Source of the DNA: Acanthamoeba lenticulata
Lineage: Eukaryota > Discosea > Longamoebia > Acanthamoebidae
NCBI GenBank assembly: GCA_002179805.1
Contig: NAVB01000480.1
Span: forward strand, 1-64,000
DNA: 64,000 nt
Direction of reading: 5' to 3'
Shown here: in pieces, positions 34,003 to 45,862 of the stretch
How the letters are laid out: every line of letters begins with the position of its first letter
How positions within the stretch are numbered: position 1 is the stretch's first letter
Translations under genes and position numbers: made by a program
The notes under the pieces: generated by a model
The model's input: only the letters and a program-made list of their open reading frames with translations
Told to the model about the DNA's origin: nothing
Databases searched by the model: none

Positions 34003-34179
34003 GCCGCCCCACCAGACTAAGGCCTTACCAAGAAGATGGGGGTGTGATTTCTTGCAGCTGACCGTTTGTTCTTCCTTTGTCGACAAAAACGTGATTTTTT
34101 TCCTTTGATTTCTTGGGCGTAAAAGTAATCAAGATGACCATCATTGGTAAATGTTTCAATGTTCGTATCAATGAACTGA

Positions 34180-34851
34180 TCACTTCCTCCTGCCGCTCCT
34201 TCGGCCCCGGGAAAGAGGGCCAGCACTAAAGGCGAAGTCCACCGTCAGGGGTTGACCCATAAACTGGACACCGTTCATGCCGTCGATGGCCGCCTGGGCT
34301 TCCCTTTGGGTCTTGTACTCAATAAGCGCGTAACCCTGAACAAAGCAGGAGAGGTGCCGCCGTAAGAAGAAGAACGAAAAACGCGTTAACAAAACTGCTC
34401 GGGTGGGTACCTTGACGAAACCGGTCCTGCGGTCAAGAGGGAGGTGAATGTTTCTGATTTCACCAAAGTCCGCGAACTTGTCGTGGATGTCATCTTCTTG
34501 AGCTTCCTCGTGCACTCCCATAGCAATAATAATGTAGCCCTCGATGGCTGAGAATCGAAATCCAGTACAATTGATTAGAAGTTGACAACAACTCTCGTGA
34601 GAGCGATAACACGTACATTTCTTCGGCTGGAACCCAGCATTTGTAGTCTCCATTCTGTCCTTATCGCCATCAAGTCTCTCGTAGGCTTCCGCCCGACTCG
34701 AAGACATAGATCTCTGTGTGCTTCCTCGTCCCTTCACCCGCACCTCTGATCGGATGCGACCACGAGCACCATCTTCAAGGCTGGTGTCCGTCTCGAAATC
34801 AATCCCAGAGTCGTCGGCCTCCACCGTGATGCTAAGACCGTCTCCTTCCAT
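34180..34851 (-). CDS. RBM8A: Exon junction complex protein Y14
   Basis: Binds MAGOH and marks spliced mRNAs for export, localisation and nonsense-mediated decay. Exon 1 is an acidic N-terminus with [13 protein letters not shown]. Exon 2 begins in the RRM with [20 protein letters not shown] and contains [20 protein letters not shown]. Exon 3 gives [20 protein letters not shown] and [11 protein letters not shown], then a short Arg/Gly/Ser tail, [10 protein letters not shown]. The order and the WVLF-to-YIII start of the RRM, LDRRTGF and YALIEY blocks are specific to Y14. Both introns are phase-consistent. The start is at 34851, not the upstream non-ATG extension. Confidence 0.95.
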   Translation of the reverse strand: MEGDGLSITVEADDSGIDFETDTSLEDGARGRIRSEVRVKGRGSTQRSMSSSRAEAYERLDGDKDRMETTNAGFQPKKCTCYRSHESCCQLLINCTGFRFSAIEGYIIIAMGVHEEAQEDDIHDKFADFGEIRNIHLPLDRRTGFVKVPTRAVLLTRFSFFFLRRHLSCFVQGYALIEYKTQREAQAAIDGMNGVQFMGQPLTVDFAFSAGPLSRGRRSGRRK

Positions 34852-34900
34852 CTTCAATCAAGACTGCAAAGAAGAAGAAAAGAAAAAGCTTTGGCCTAAA

Positions 34901-34952
34901 ACCTGTCTATGACTAAGAATTGGATCCAGCGGGCTTCGAACGCCCGACAGGT
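34901..34952 (+). other. tRNA-like hairpin pair lacking D and anticodon arms
   Basis: ACCTGT (34901-34906) pairs with ACAGGT (34947-34952), enclosing a perfect T-arm-like hairpin, CGGGC-TTCGAAC-GCCCG, at 34930-34946. The 23 bases between the closing stem and the T-arm do not form a D or anticodon arm. The loop TTCGAAC fits the T-loop consensus. The element sits between the Y14 gene and the end of CAP-G. It may be a degenerate tRNA or a tRNA-like RNA; no transcription signal beyond the B-box-like loop is seen. Confidence 0.35.
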
Positions 34953-34964
34953 CACTTTTGTTTT

Positions 34965-37900
34965 TTACGGTTTGCTTGGCGCGACACTTCGCGGCCGACC
35001 GCCGGCCGTCGCGCTCGTGCCCGCACTGGGCTTCCTGCTGGTTGTAGTGGCGCTGCCAGAGGCCGCAGTAGTAGATCGGGTTTTCGTGGCAGCTGTTGAT
35101 GCCGAGGATACAGAAGGCCGCGCCGTCGACGCGCGAGGTGGGGCCACGTTCTCCTTTGTCGTCGGCGCCAAAGCAGCAGACGTCATTGGCTTAGGCGGGG
35201 CGCCGACGCTCGACCTGGCCGAAGTGGCGGTCGTGGAGCTATGCCTAGTCGCAGTGGCGGCGCTCTTTCCTGTTGTCGTATTGCCTGCCGCCGACGACGC
35301 CGCGGATCGAGAGGCCGCAGCAGCTCGTCCATTCACGCCTGCCGTCCCAGAGCTGGAGCTTGACACCGATGGCCGCGCCGTGCTGGCCCTCGTCGGCTTC
35401 TGCAAAGAACATCACACAACGTAAGCAAGCACGCGAGGGGTTGCATGGAAGATGGTGGCCGTCACCAACCTGAGCTACAGTTGATGTTGCCGTAGTTGTG
35501 GTTGTACGGCTGGTACTGGTAGTGGATGACGATGATGACGTTCTCCCTCCACTGGCAGAGGCGCCAGCAGACGAAGAAGAGGATCGTCCAGCTGCAGGTC
35601 CTGTCGAGGCGCCAGGAGATGACCGGTGAGCTGACTGTCCCCGAACAGGCGCCGACACTGTCGACGTCCTTGCAGACGGCCTACTGCTGCTCGTCGGCGC
35701 TTGTGCCGGGCGAGCAGACGCGCTGGGCTTCGTAGTTGTTGCCGCTCCGCTGTCGTGGTCGCTGTCGCTGCTCTCCCCGGCTTCACTATCACTATCGCTA
35801 TCATCATCGTCATCATCGTCGCTTTGCAGGATGTTGTCGACCTCCTTGCTCAAGAACGCCACCAGTTTCTGCTTGCGGCTCTTCTTGTCGGGGGTCACAT
35901 CGTCGTGGCTCTCGTCCGACTGCGACTCGTCGTCGCTCGTCAGGTCTTCGCCCTCGCTCGACACGATCACCTTCGCGGCAGGTTTCTTCCTGGCGGCCGC
36001 TGGTGGCGCCTTTTCCGGCTTGGCCGCCACGGACGCCGACGGCGGCGCTCGTTGGGCGCTCCGCCCCGGCTGAGCCGAGACCTCCTGCCTCGAAGCTGGG
36101 CGCTTGACCTGGGCCAGCTCGGCCGCCCGCCGCTTCTTCTCGCGCTCCTCCTCCTCGGCCTTTTTCTTGAGCCTCTCCTTTTGCTTCCTCTGCTCCTCTT
36201 CGAGCTGTTCGCGCCTCGCCTTCTGTCGTTCGAGCTCGAGCTTGCGCTGGGCCAGCTGTTCACGCTTTCGCGCAAGCTCATCCTCCTTTGCCTTCTTGGC
36301 AGCCGCGGCGGCAGCATCCTTGCGCGCCCGCAGCGACTGAGCATCGGAGGCCTTGGCGGCCTGCCTCTGCTCGGGAGGGGCAGTGGCCCGCTTGGTTGCT
36401 GTCGCTGACGCCGACGTCGCTGTCGATGACTGCTGGCGCTGGGGCGCGGCAGCACCAGCTTTGGCTCCACTCGGCGCCTTTTGGGCAGCCTGGACGCGGG
36501 CTGTGGCCGTCGTCGGCTTGGGGTCCGTTCGCTTGACGGCGCGCGCGGGCGTCTCGTCCTCCTCGTCGTGGCTCTCGGACGACTGGTCTTCGTCATTCGC
36601 CACGTCTTCGTCTGAATCGGATCGCTCGTGACCACGCACTGTGCCCGGGCGGCTCCTGGTCGCGGCTCGCTGTTGGCCTGCGGCTGCGCCACGGCGACGG
36701 CTGGTCGGCTCTTCTTCTTCTTCATCTTCTTCTTCAGACTCGCTGGCTTCACTGCTCTCGCTTGGCTCCGTTACGGGTGTCTTCTTGGCGGCCACCCTCG
36801 ACCCCGCATTGCCTCGCTTCACCTGCTTCTCACGAACCTCCTCCTCGCTAGTAACGTCCTCTTCTTCCTCCTCTTCGCTGGAACTGAAGTCCCTGATGGA
36901 CGGCTTGGCCTTTTGCCTTCGTTGAGGCCGCGACGGAGCTGCGGCTGCCTCCCGCTTCACAGCTGTACGCTTGGGTCGGACGTCCTCTTCCTCTTCGCTC
37001 TCCTCCGCACTTTCGCTCTCACTTTCGCTGCTGCTCACTTTCCGTCTCCGTGTGGCCGCCTTTGTTTGCCGCTGCGGTGCCCTGGCCTTGGCTTTTGTCG
37101 TTCGCTGCACGACTACCGGTGTCTCGCGCTCACGGTGTTCTTCTTCACTATCGCTCGATTCCTGTTCGTCCTGCACATCGAGCGCATCGTAGTCGACCCG
37201 TTCCTGTGTCTCGTCCTCTTGGTCTTCGTCCTCCTCGTCCTCCGAGGGCACTTGAACTGCGGGACGCCTGGCCCGCGTTGCTGCCGTCGCTGTCGCGCGG
37301 CCAGCCTTGACACCACGAGCCGCGCCAGCTCTCGATCGCTTGGCCGGGCCTGCTGCGCCTCTCTCTTCCTGTTCATCGCGTGCCGCCTGCATCCGACTGT
37401 CCCGCTCCTGTTGGACCGAGGCCAGCTCGTTGTCGTCAAGCGGGGCGTCGGGCGTGGAGTCGAGCGCCAGGAGCGTTTGACTGAACTTGATCAGCGAGCG
37501 CTTGGCATTCTTATCCGAGACCGACTCCTCGACGTCTTCCATGAGCAGTCGCAGCGTCTTGACTGTGCGCTGCGAGACCAGCAGCCGCTGGCTGACCTTC
37601 TTCCGCTTGCCCTTCCCGTCCTCGACCGATGCTGCACACCCACCGACCCGCGCCCGCGTGAGCACGAGCGTGGCTCATATATGGCTCTTTTTGAAAGGGG
37701 GCGGATAGTACTGATGGCCAGCTTGAGCAGGTTGAGCACCTTGGGCAGGGTTTTACCCTCTTTGCCCGTCGGGTGACACAGAATCTCATGCAAGAGGCCT
37801 CGCGCCATCTCCGCGTGGAGAGAGTCGCGCACATCGTCATCATCTTCATTGTCGCCGTCCTGCTCAAGGTAAAGTCAGACTGTAAATCACCACAACTCAA

Positions 37901-40900
37901 CTTGAAGCGCCATCGGGGGCACACATACGTCGTTCTTCGCCTCGCCAGAAGCCGAGCGCAGGTTGTGCTCGTCGGTCAGGTACAGGAGGAACTGGGCGAC
38001 TGGAGTTGGGTCCACGGCGTGAAGCGGCGAATCCATCGAGGCTTTCAGGAACAGGCGCAGAGTCGGGAGGAACGCCGATGCAACGCTTCGTTGGTGCTGT
38101 GCACGGCCGTACGCATGTCAGTAGTCTTGACCAAACGAGCGCTCAAACTGCCGTGGCGCCACGGCAGGTGATGCGAATCCCAAGGAGGAAGCGTCACCTT
38201 GCTCGAGGAGAACGCGTAGAGCGGGAAGAAGAGGCTCAAGCACTGGCGCAGCTTGTAGTCCCCTTCAGTGGTGGGATCAAACGAGAGCGCCAGCATGCTC
38301 GATAGCAACTGGAAACGCACCGCGTACAGGATTCGGTTGTGATTATTGGGCTTACAAGTTTATAACGACACGACACAGCACAACATACCTGTTCGTTGTG
38401 CGCGACATCGTTGAGCAGGAGCTTAGCCCAGCCCTCCACGGCCAGTGTACGTAGCTGCTCATCCTCGCTGTGTGATTGTCCTCTTACATGAGAACTCGTC
38501 CAAGCGTTCTCCCGTGAGGTTATGGCGTACCTCTTGAGTGACTGGGCAAGCAGCTCTACGATATGCCGGTAGGTCTCGACAGCAGGGCTGAACACGCTTT
38601 GCGGCTCGTCATCACTGTCTTCGTCTTCTGCAAGGGCAGGCTCGGCCTTAGCCTGAGCGGACAGACAATGGGGGTTAATTTCCCTTTCACGTCGTCGGCT
38701 GGCCAGCCAAAGGGAAGAGCTGGGGTCCGTACGGCAAAGTGGGACTCCTCCCAGCGGAAGGCCAGGAAGAAGTCGAACACAGCCTGCATGGCGGCCTCTT
38801 TCACGTCGTCCACGTCATTGAGGAGGACCTGGTCGAGCAGCGCCAGATAGCTCTTGGCCGTTGCCTGAGCACAATCAATGCAGCCCGTGAGTGAGCTCAC
38901 TTCGTTGCACATTAATCCCCACCTCCCAACAATCAGGCGCGCACCTCGTGCAAGAGGCAGTAGAGGCCCAAGCACTGCACCGCATGCTTGCGTATGGCGG
39001 GCTCCTCGTGTTGGAGCGATGGGAGAATGACCGCCTGCAGCAGGCCCACGATCCCACCGTCGGCCAGATCCTGCGCGATGATAAAACGCATTAAACATAC
39101 GCCAGATGGAGCCTTCGACGGTCTGATGCAGAAACATGTTTGGTAGAGGGGGAGGGGCACCTTCTTTGTGCTCTGCAAGAGGGCCTTGGTCACCACCAAC
39201 GAGCGACCAAGAACCACGTCCTCGAGCTGCTGCAGCATGGCCTGCTCCTCTTCGATCGTTTGGGCCTCCTGTTGGAGCGCGTTTCGTTCCTGCGAGATAC
39301 ATGGCATTAGCGCATGGTCCACACAAAATTCGATGCGGAGGGGCGCGGCACCTCCTTGAGCTGATCTCGCTCAGCTTTGGTCTTGGCTTTGCGCAGCCGC
39401 GTCTCCAGTCCCTCGAGCAAGTTCTGAATCTCATCAAAGCGGCTGATGGCAGCCTCGCGCTCAGCCTTGACTTCGTCACTCTCCAGTTCGTCGAGCGGGT
39501 CACGTATGTCGGACAGGATTTCGAGCACGAGCCTGTCGTGGTACCCACATGCCCCCAGGCGCCTTTAGCTCAAGCACCGCACCTGGAAGGCCGCCTCAAT
39601 CGGTCATGGCGGCTACATACCTCACATACTCCTCCTCGCGCGGATGCAAGTGGCGGAGCAACGACATGATGGACTCCATCACGGACTCGGACGAGCTCTG
39701 CGTGAGCAATTGGCCTGGAGAACGGGAGAGGTCACATGAGGGCGTGAAGCGCCACAAACGCAGGCAAGCGTGGGGGGGGGCAGGGGGACTTACGCAGGAG
39801 GGCCGATAGGGCGCGCCGCCCGGCCTCGTCGCTCAAGTCATAGATGGAGCCCAGTCGAAGCAGTTGGTTCATGACAAACTCCTCCTCGGCATTCTTTTCG
39901 AGTAGTCGGCAGAACTTGGCAAGCTCGGGCAGCACCTCGTCAAGTCGGTTGACCATTTTCTCAGCTTTGAGGTACTCGCAGAAGAAGCGCCAGCCTGCGA
40001 GACAAACAGACCAGCGCAGCGTAGAGTTCAAGGTGAGGACATCCACACAAAGACATCCAGGTCCCATGATGAAAGGGACAATTAATCTCAGGCCGGCGTA
40101 CAGAAGGCACGTTCAGGGCTGAGATCGGCGTTGAGTCGGGTCAGGGAGTACCACCGCTCTTTGTCGCTTGCCGGAGGGGCGGGAAGGCTGAGCTTATCAT
40201 GCGCTTCGGCGTCGAGTTCCTCATCGTCGCTCTCGTGAAACTCGCGAGCCAGCTCTCGTCTGCTCTGGCGCTGGACCTCGGTCTCTTTGTCGCGCTGGAT
40301 GTCCTGGTCCAGGTGGCCCTTGGCGATGAGGCACCGAAGGGCCGAAGCCACGACCTCCTCTGAGTCTTCGGCGTCGAGCGCGTCAACAAACCGAATGACG
40401 CCTTCTCCGTCTACGGTCAACCAGTGCACAGGTTAGCTCGTAGAATGGTCATGACAAACAGAGAGGCAGGTCGTACCCTTGGTCTCCTCGTTCAGGACGG
40501 TGAACCAGCCGCACACCATTTCCTCGCACGCTTGCCGCACCTTCTCCTCACGCGCGCTGAGGCCGTCCCGTACAAGCGACATTCGCTGTTCGATCGAGAG
40601 GGCCCTCATCGGGACCCGGTTGTGTAGAACCTCGTAGGCCAACACGCGCACCTCCTCGCTCGTGTCTCGTGCGCGTGCGAGGACATGAGGCAGAGTAGTG
40701 CTGGAGAGGCCGATGCAGTTGAGCGCCGCCATGCGCACTTCCCTGCTCGGTTCAGTGGGCAAGGTGCCAGTCAGGATAGAAGGAAGAAAGGCACAGTAGC
40801 GGAAGACGCCGGCTGAGAGGAGGGGTGTACTTGTGTGCATCGGTTGCAAGCAGACGGATATACTGTGCGACGACTGGGTCTTCCTTGTCGGTCAGGTCCT

Positions 40901-41444
40901 GAAGACGGCTCAGGGCATTCGCAGCAGCCACGCGCACATTGGGAAACTTGTCTGTGCCGCGCTTCAGCATCTTGCCACGCAGCAGCTCCCACAACTCCTC
41001 GCTGCACAGGCCAAGAGCTGTGAGAAACCTCCTTAAATGGGAGGGGAAAGAAAGAGTGAAGGCGTACTCGATTTCAGCCTCTTCATCTAGTTGATACATG
41101 AGGCTTGCGACGATGTCGCTTGCGCGAAACCGCACTGCTTTGTCGCTGGCGTCAGAGATGTCGAGAAGATGTCGTATGAGGTGCAAGAAGAGACTTTCGG
41201 CGGCTGAGCCCTTCTGTTGCTCGGGCATCGTGACAAAACCCACCACAAACTTGCACAGGCGCTCTACCGCTGGCTCACGTTTCCACACAACCAACAAACG
41301 ATTGACATGCTCGACAAATTCATCTCGAAATGCCTCTCTGTCAGAGGCCTGCAACTCAATAAGTCGCTGCCAGCCGCGCTTGTGGGCGGTCACCGATCGT
41401 TGGCAAGCGTCGAAGACATCGACCAACGCCGTGCCCAACGCCAT
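34965..41444 (-). CDS. NCAPG: Condensin complex subunit CAP-G with a very long charged C-terminal tail
   Basis: The start at 41444 gives MALGTALVDVFDACQRSV. HEAT-type segments follow in CAP-G order: FLHLIRHLLDISDASDKAVR, DKFPNVRVAAANALSRLQD, EVRMAALNCIGLSSTTLPHV, EVRVLAYEVLHNRVPMRAL, then VIRFVDALDAEDSEEVVASA and the central helices LVLEILSDIRDPLDELESDE. Later exons contain IRKHAVQCLGLYCLLHE, VKEAAMQAVFDFFLAFRW and YAVRFQLLSSMLALSFD. The conserved part ends around SDKNAKRSLIKFSQTLLALD (37,480). Beyond this lie ~850-900 residues of Ser/Glu/Asp/Lys/Ala-rich sequence, including a charged helix (KLELERQKARREQLEEEQRK), ending at 34965 after APSKP. CAP-G binds CAP-H and DNA in mitotic chromosome condensation. 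There are more than a dozen introns in the HEAT part. Confidence 0.85.
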
Positions 41445-41724
41445 ATCACTTTCACAAAGACGTGTGCTTTCCCGCCATTTTGCTCGTGCTCGCGGCCATA
41501 TTTGTCATTTTGGCGTTTCGCGCCAAACTCGTTCCATTCCATCTCCCAACGCAACTCGGCACAAACTGCCATGACTGCCATACTCTTCCTTGGGTATACA
41601 TCATCGCCAACACTGTCGCCCCATTGCAAAAGGGCTGCTCCGTGTTCGAACTTTCTTTCCGCTTCGAAAATACACGCTGTTTGGTTTTCTCCTTTTTTTT
41701 TGTTTGTTTCTTTGTCTGGCGCAG
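41445..41724. promoter_or_regulatory. Compact divergent promoter between CAP-G and carnosine N-methyltransferase
   Basis: 280 bases between start codons. The downstream half reads like an intron end: a T-rich tract followed by GCGCAG directly before the plus-strand ATG at 41725, suggesting a 5' UTR intron for the methyltransferase. No operator is recognisable. Confidence 0.45.
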
Positions 41725-43406
41725 ATGGAGCACTCGCACCACGAACAACATGGGCACAGCTGTGACGACCACCAGCATGCACATGAGCTCTCCCCTGAAG
41801 AAATGGAAATAGAGGAGGAGAAGGCGCTGCTCCGGGTGATCAATGCCTTCAAGGAGTACCGCAGTTGGGCAATGTCCTTCGTCAACAAGGCAGAACGTGA
41901 TTTTCATCGTGTGTCGGAAAAGCACCAAGCCCTCCTAAGCTTGCTTGTCAATCCGCAACAGAAATGGGTAAAGATGAGAACATGCATCGATCTCAACGCA
42001 CGCTTCATCCAGCAGATTCTAAGCGTGAACCAGCTCTTCGACAACCAGCAGGTGAGCCCTTTTCTTGGTCTCTTCGCTTTTGGGTTGGCCAGTCCTAACG
42101 TTTCGCGTGCACCGTGGGTGCTGCAGATGAGCGGCCAGCAGTTTGCCGATGACGATGGAGTGGTGCCCAAGGAAGCGGACATGGACAAAGTGCGCAGCAC
42201 GCTCAAGCAGTTTGTGCGTGAGTGGAGCGAGGAGGGAAAGCCTGAGCGCGATGCCTGCTTCCAGCCCCTCATCGATGAGATCAACGCACATTTCCCGGTC
42301 CGAGAGTTGTACGGCCTGCCGGTGGACTCTGCGCCTCTCTCTCTCTCTTTCTCTCGCGGGCGAGCTCACGGCGCTGGCAAACTCCTACCAGGAACTCGGT
42401 TCGCGTGTTGGTTCCGGGCAGTGGCCTCGGGCGCCTGCCGTGGGAGTTGGCCAAGCTCGGTCCGTACCAGCGCGAGCGCTGCTCGCTGAGCACATCACTC
42501 ACTCGCACTTGTGTGGTGGCACAGGTTATGCGAGCCAGGGCAATGAGTTTTCCTTCTTCATGCTACTTTCGTCGAGCTTCATTCTCAACAAGTAAGTGTT
42601 CAGTTGAGGTTCTGCGCCGGTTGGCAACTTATGACTAATGCACTTGTGCACCCGTGCATTTGACACACGTATGAACACAAGATCGGGCGACCAGCGATAT
42701 CCGATCTTCCCGTTCGTCGTCCAGTCGGCCAACGTGTTCAAGAGCGAGGACCAGTTCCGGCAGATCAGCGTGCCGGATGTGTGTCCCACGGACATTCCCG
42801 AGGGCGTCGACTTCTCGATGGCGGCGGGCGACTTCCTCGAGTCTTTCCCCGATGATGATGGCCGTACGGATGACCACGACTCTGATGTCTCTTGCCAGGC
42901 GCTCATCGGATTTGTTTGTCCCCAATAACAGAGTACGACTGCGTGGCCACGTGCTTCTTCCTCGACACGGCCAAGAATGTGGTGAGCTACGTGGAGAACA
43001 TCCACAAACTGCTTCGACCCGGTGGCGTGTGGGTCAACATCGGTACGATAAACTCAGCTAGGAAGGGCTCGTGTTTGACCTTCGCTTGACTTTTTGCTTT
43101 CTTTGGTGTGCCAGGGCCGCTGCTCTATCACTGGTCGGAGATGCCGGGCGAGCTCTCCATTGAGCTCTCGTGGGAAGAGCTCCGGCGAGTCATCAACTCT
43201 TTTGGCTTCGAGATCCAGGTTCACATCAATCAGCTCTCTGGCTGCTGCTGCCCGTCATCATGTGCTCACCATCCCTTTTCGTGCAGAAGGAGGAACGGAG
43301 GGAGTGCACGTACGACGATAACGTGCGCTCCATGCTGCACTCGGTCTACAACTGTGTGCTCTTTAAAGCAGTGAAGCAGCCCAGTAGCAGCAATAAAGAG
43401 GAATAA
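41725..43406 (+). CDS. CARNMT1: Carnosine N-methyltransferase (N2227 family)
   Basis: The His-rich N-terminus MEHSHHEQHGHSCDDHQHAH is followed by the family block NAFKEYRSWAMSFVNKAERD. The SAM-binding loop is VLVPGSGLGRLPWELAKL, and the next exon gives GYASQGNEFSFFMLLSSSFI. Further blocks are YPIFPFVVQSANVFKSEDQF, FSMAAGDFLE, YDCVATCFFLDTAKNVVSYV, LLRPGGVWVNIGPLLYHW and TYDDNVRSMLHSVYNCVLF. These are the conserved N2227 motifs in the expected order. The enzyme methylates carnosine to anserine in animals; in a protist the substrate may be another His-containing dipeptide or a histidine in a protein. About seven introns. Confidence 0.9.
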
Positions 43407-43588
43407 GATCCCACAAGTCAACTGGTCCCAGTCAGTCGTCCTTGACTGCCCGCTCCTGGCCACCTCGTGAGGGTGTCTGGTTGCCCCAACTGAATGATGC
43501 CTGTCGGCATATAATTGGCGCTAACTACCTTCGGGCAGTTTGAAGCTTCAAACAACAAAAGAAGCGCATCACACATAACACTCCAGCC

Positions 43589-45094
43589 ATGTTTTCTGCT
43601 CCTGCCGACGATCCTTGGGCCAATCAGGGGGTATGTCTTCTCTTTTCGCCTGCAAGGATGGGTTCTTTTCTCTAAAACACTTATCTTCAACTCAGGCCGA
43701 CGATGACGACTGGGACACCGATCCTGATTTCGAGGTACTTTTTACTTCAGGCGTGCTTAGCCTTTGCCTTGGTTACCTTCCTTATCCCTTCTTCTGCGAC
43801 AATTAGAACAAGACCACGATTAAAGCCGGTAGCAAGGACACCAGCATCGTCAGTGCTGCCGAGGCTCAGCGGGTAGGGCTCTTCTTTCGCTTGCTCGCCC
43901 TCTTCTGCGCTGACGACGAGGCACGTGCGCTGTCATGTTGGGGGCAAACAGCGCCTGAGGGAACAACTCGAGGAGGAAAACGCCAAGAAGTTTGGCGTCC
44001 CGCGGGCGGTGGAGGTGCAGAAGAGCACCGCCCACCTGGGCAACCTGAGCGAGTCCAAGCCCGCCCCCGCTCGCCCCTGGCAGCAACAGCAGCAACAGCA
44101 GCCGTCACAGCCGCCCGTGGTGGTGAGTAGCAGTACCACCATCACCCCGGCCAAGCCAAACCCAGTCTCTGCGGCCAGGAGCCAGTTTTCACAGGGTAAG
44201 TCCTGCCGCCCCATGGGATGTTGGCTGGCATGATTGAGTTCCCATCCTGACGACTAGTTGTGTCGTCCAGCTGCGGCGCCCGCCGCAGCGGCTCCGGCTC
44301 CCGTGCGCTCATTCGGCGCGCCCGCTGCCGCTGCTCCGGCCCCTGTGCGCTCGTTCGGCGCGCCCGCTGCCGCCACACCGGCCGCCAAGCCGCCCGTGCA
44401 AGCCGCTGCGCCCGCTGCGTTCAACAAGCCTGCCCCCGCCCCGGCTCCGGCCCCCGTGCAGCAGGCGCCCGCGCCGGTGGCCAGCAAGCCGCCTCCGCCA
44501 CCCGTCTCGGCCAAGCCTCCGCCGCCGCCCGCCGCCGCCAAGCCGTCCGCGCTGGCTCCGCCGCCTGCGGCCGCCCCGCCTCCGCCCGCGCCCGCCCAGA
44601 TCTACGAGGAGCCTGCTCCCGCCGCCGCGACCTATGACGACGGCAGCGCTTACCACCAGGGCGGCTATGACGACGGCAGCGCCTACAACCAGGGCGGCTA
44701 CGATGACGGCAGCGGCTACACCGACGCCGGCTACGACCAGAGCGGATACGACCAGAGCGGCTACGACGCGTCGTACGACAACCAGGCTGGCTACGACCAG
44801 AGCGGGTATGACCAGAGCGGATATGACCAAAGCGCCGGCTACGACCAGAGCGGCTACACCGAGGCCGGGTATGACCAGAGTGGCTACGACCAGAGCGCCT
44901 ACGCGGCGCCCGCGGCGGGCGGCAACCAGTGCCGGGCGCTTTACGAGTTTGCTGGTGAGAACGAGACGGACCTCGCCTTCTACGAGGGTGCCATCATTAC
45001 TGTTCTCGACGACACGGATCCGTCGGGCTGGTGGCATGGCGAGCTCAACGGCGTGGTGGGTTACTTCCCGTCCAACTTCGTGGAGCGCATTTAG
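43589..45094 (+). CDS. Cortactin-like acidic Arp2/3-binding motif protein with SH3 domain
   Basis: Four small 5' exons give MFSAPADDPWANQGADDDDW, then DTDPDFENKTTIKAG and LREQLEEENAKKFG. The ADDDDWDTDPDFEN stretch closely matches the N-terminal acidic DDW motif of cortactin and HS1 that binds Arp2/3, and the following heptad-like segment matches the LRENVFQEHQ region only loosely. No cortactin actin-binding repeats follow. Instead there is a Pro/Ala/Gln linker with two APAAAAPAPVRSFGAP-type repeats and PPPPP runs, then Tyr-rich tandem repeats (GYDQSGYDQSGYD; about 44,630-44,905). A C-terminal SH3 domain spans CRALYEFAGENETDLAFYEG to GYFPSNFVERI (with ALYEF, GWWHGE, YFPSNFV). It likely links Arp2/3 to proline-rich partners. 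Confidence 0.82.
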
Positions 45095-45249
45095 GCCTGT
45101 TGATGTTGTTCCTGTTTCTGTACCAGCCCAACCCGAAGACGTTGCGTTTCGTTTCTTTTTTCCAAGTGGCTTTCTTAGCATTTCGAAAAAACAAAAGGCG
45201 TGTGCTGGTTTATGCAACTCCATTTGGCATCTTAGGACGTGCGCAAGCG

Positions 45250-45576
45250 ATGAGATCCAACATGCTGCACCGACTTCTCACATACGTGGCGAACGAGCTC
45301 CTTGTTGAGCGGCTCGCGAACAATCGGCTCTTCCAACAATTCGTTGTGCAAACAAACGCAAAATTCAAGGAGGGGGCATCCAAAATCAAGGCCAAGGCAG
45401 AGGATTTTACTTCTCCTGCTTCATCCGCGGCTACCCAGCAGATGTATGCGCGCCTTCACAACACCAAGTCTGGTCTTGGCTCTTTTGGCTCCGCCTTTTT
45501 CGAGTCTGTGAAAAAGCAACTGCGCGAGGAATTCAACAAGCAAGTGAAGTCGGGCCCTACCAAGAGGCACCGGTGA
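45250..45576 (+). CDS. Small hypothetical protein (108 residues)
   Basis: An intronless frame starting MRSNMLHRLLTYVANELLVE, basic overall (pI clearly high), with few acidic residues in the first 10, compatible with mitochondrial targeting. The body is helical and amphipathic (LANNRLFQQFVVQTNAKFKE, FESVKKQLREEFNKQVK) and ends TKRHR. An AATAAA-like signal (AATAAAG) lies about 15 bases after the stop. I do not recognise the family. Support is from clean composition and neat spacing between two genes on the same strand. Confidence 0.55.
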   Translation: MRSNMLHRLLTYVANELLVERLANNRLFQQFVVQTNAKFKEGASKIKAKAEDFTSPASSAATQQMYARLHNTKSGLGSFGSAFFESVKKQLREEFNKQVKSGPTKRHR

Positions 45577-45862
45577 TAAATCAACCAAATAAAGTTGCCT
45601 TCTGTAACAGGTGTGTTGGGGGCCACACACGAGCGAAAAGGTTCTTTGTTGGCAAAGCGAACAACTGTTGATAGAATTCCAAATATGGTGAGCCCACAAT
45701 GTGGCTCTTCGTGGCACGCGTCAACCGCCAGTTCAGTTTCGAAACCGTACGCAAGCCAACAGAACAGAGTTGCCCGCGGAGGATCTTCTTCTGAGAACTT
45801 CATACATCTATCTAATTGCCTTGTCCAGAGATCTGCATTTGCTGGCCTTTCAGCAACCGAAC

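Noticed and set aside
35701..37776. Long plus-strand frames opposite the CAP-G tail.
   Set aside because: They are antisense products of low-complexity Ser/Glu/Arg codons and show no start context or family features.
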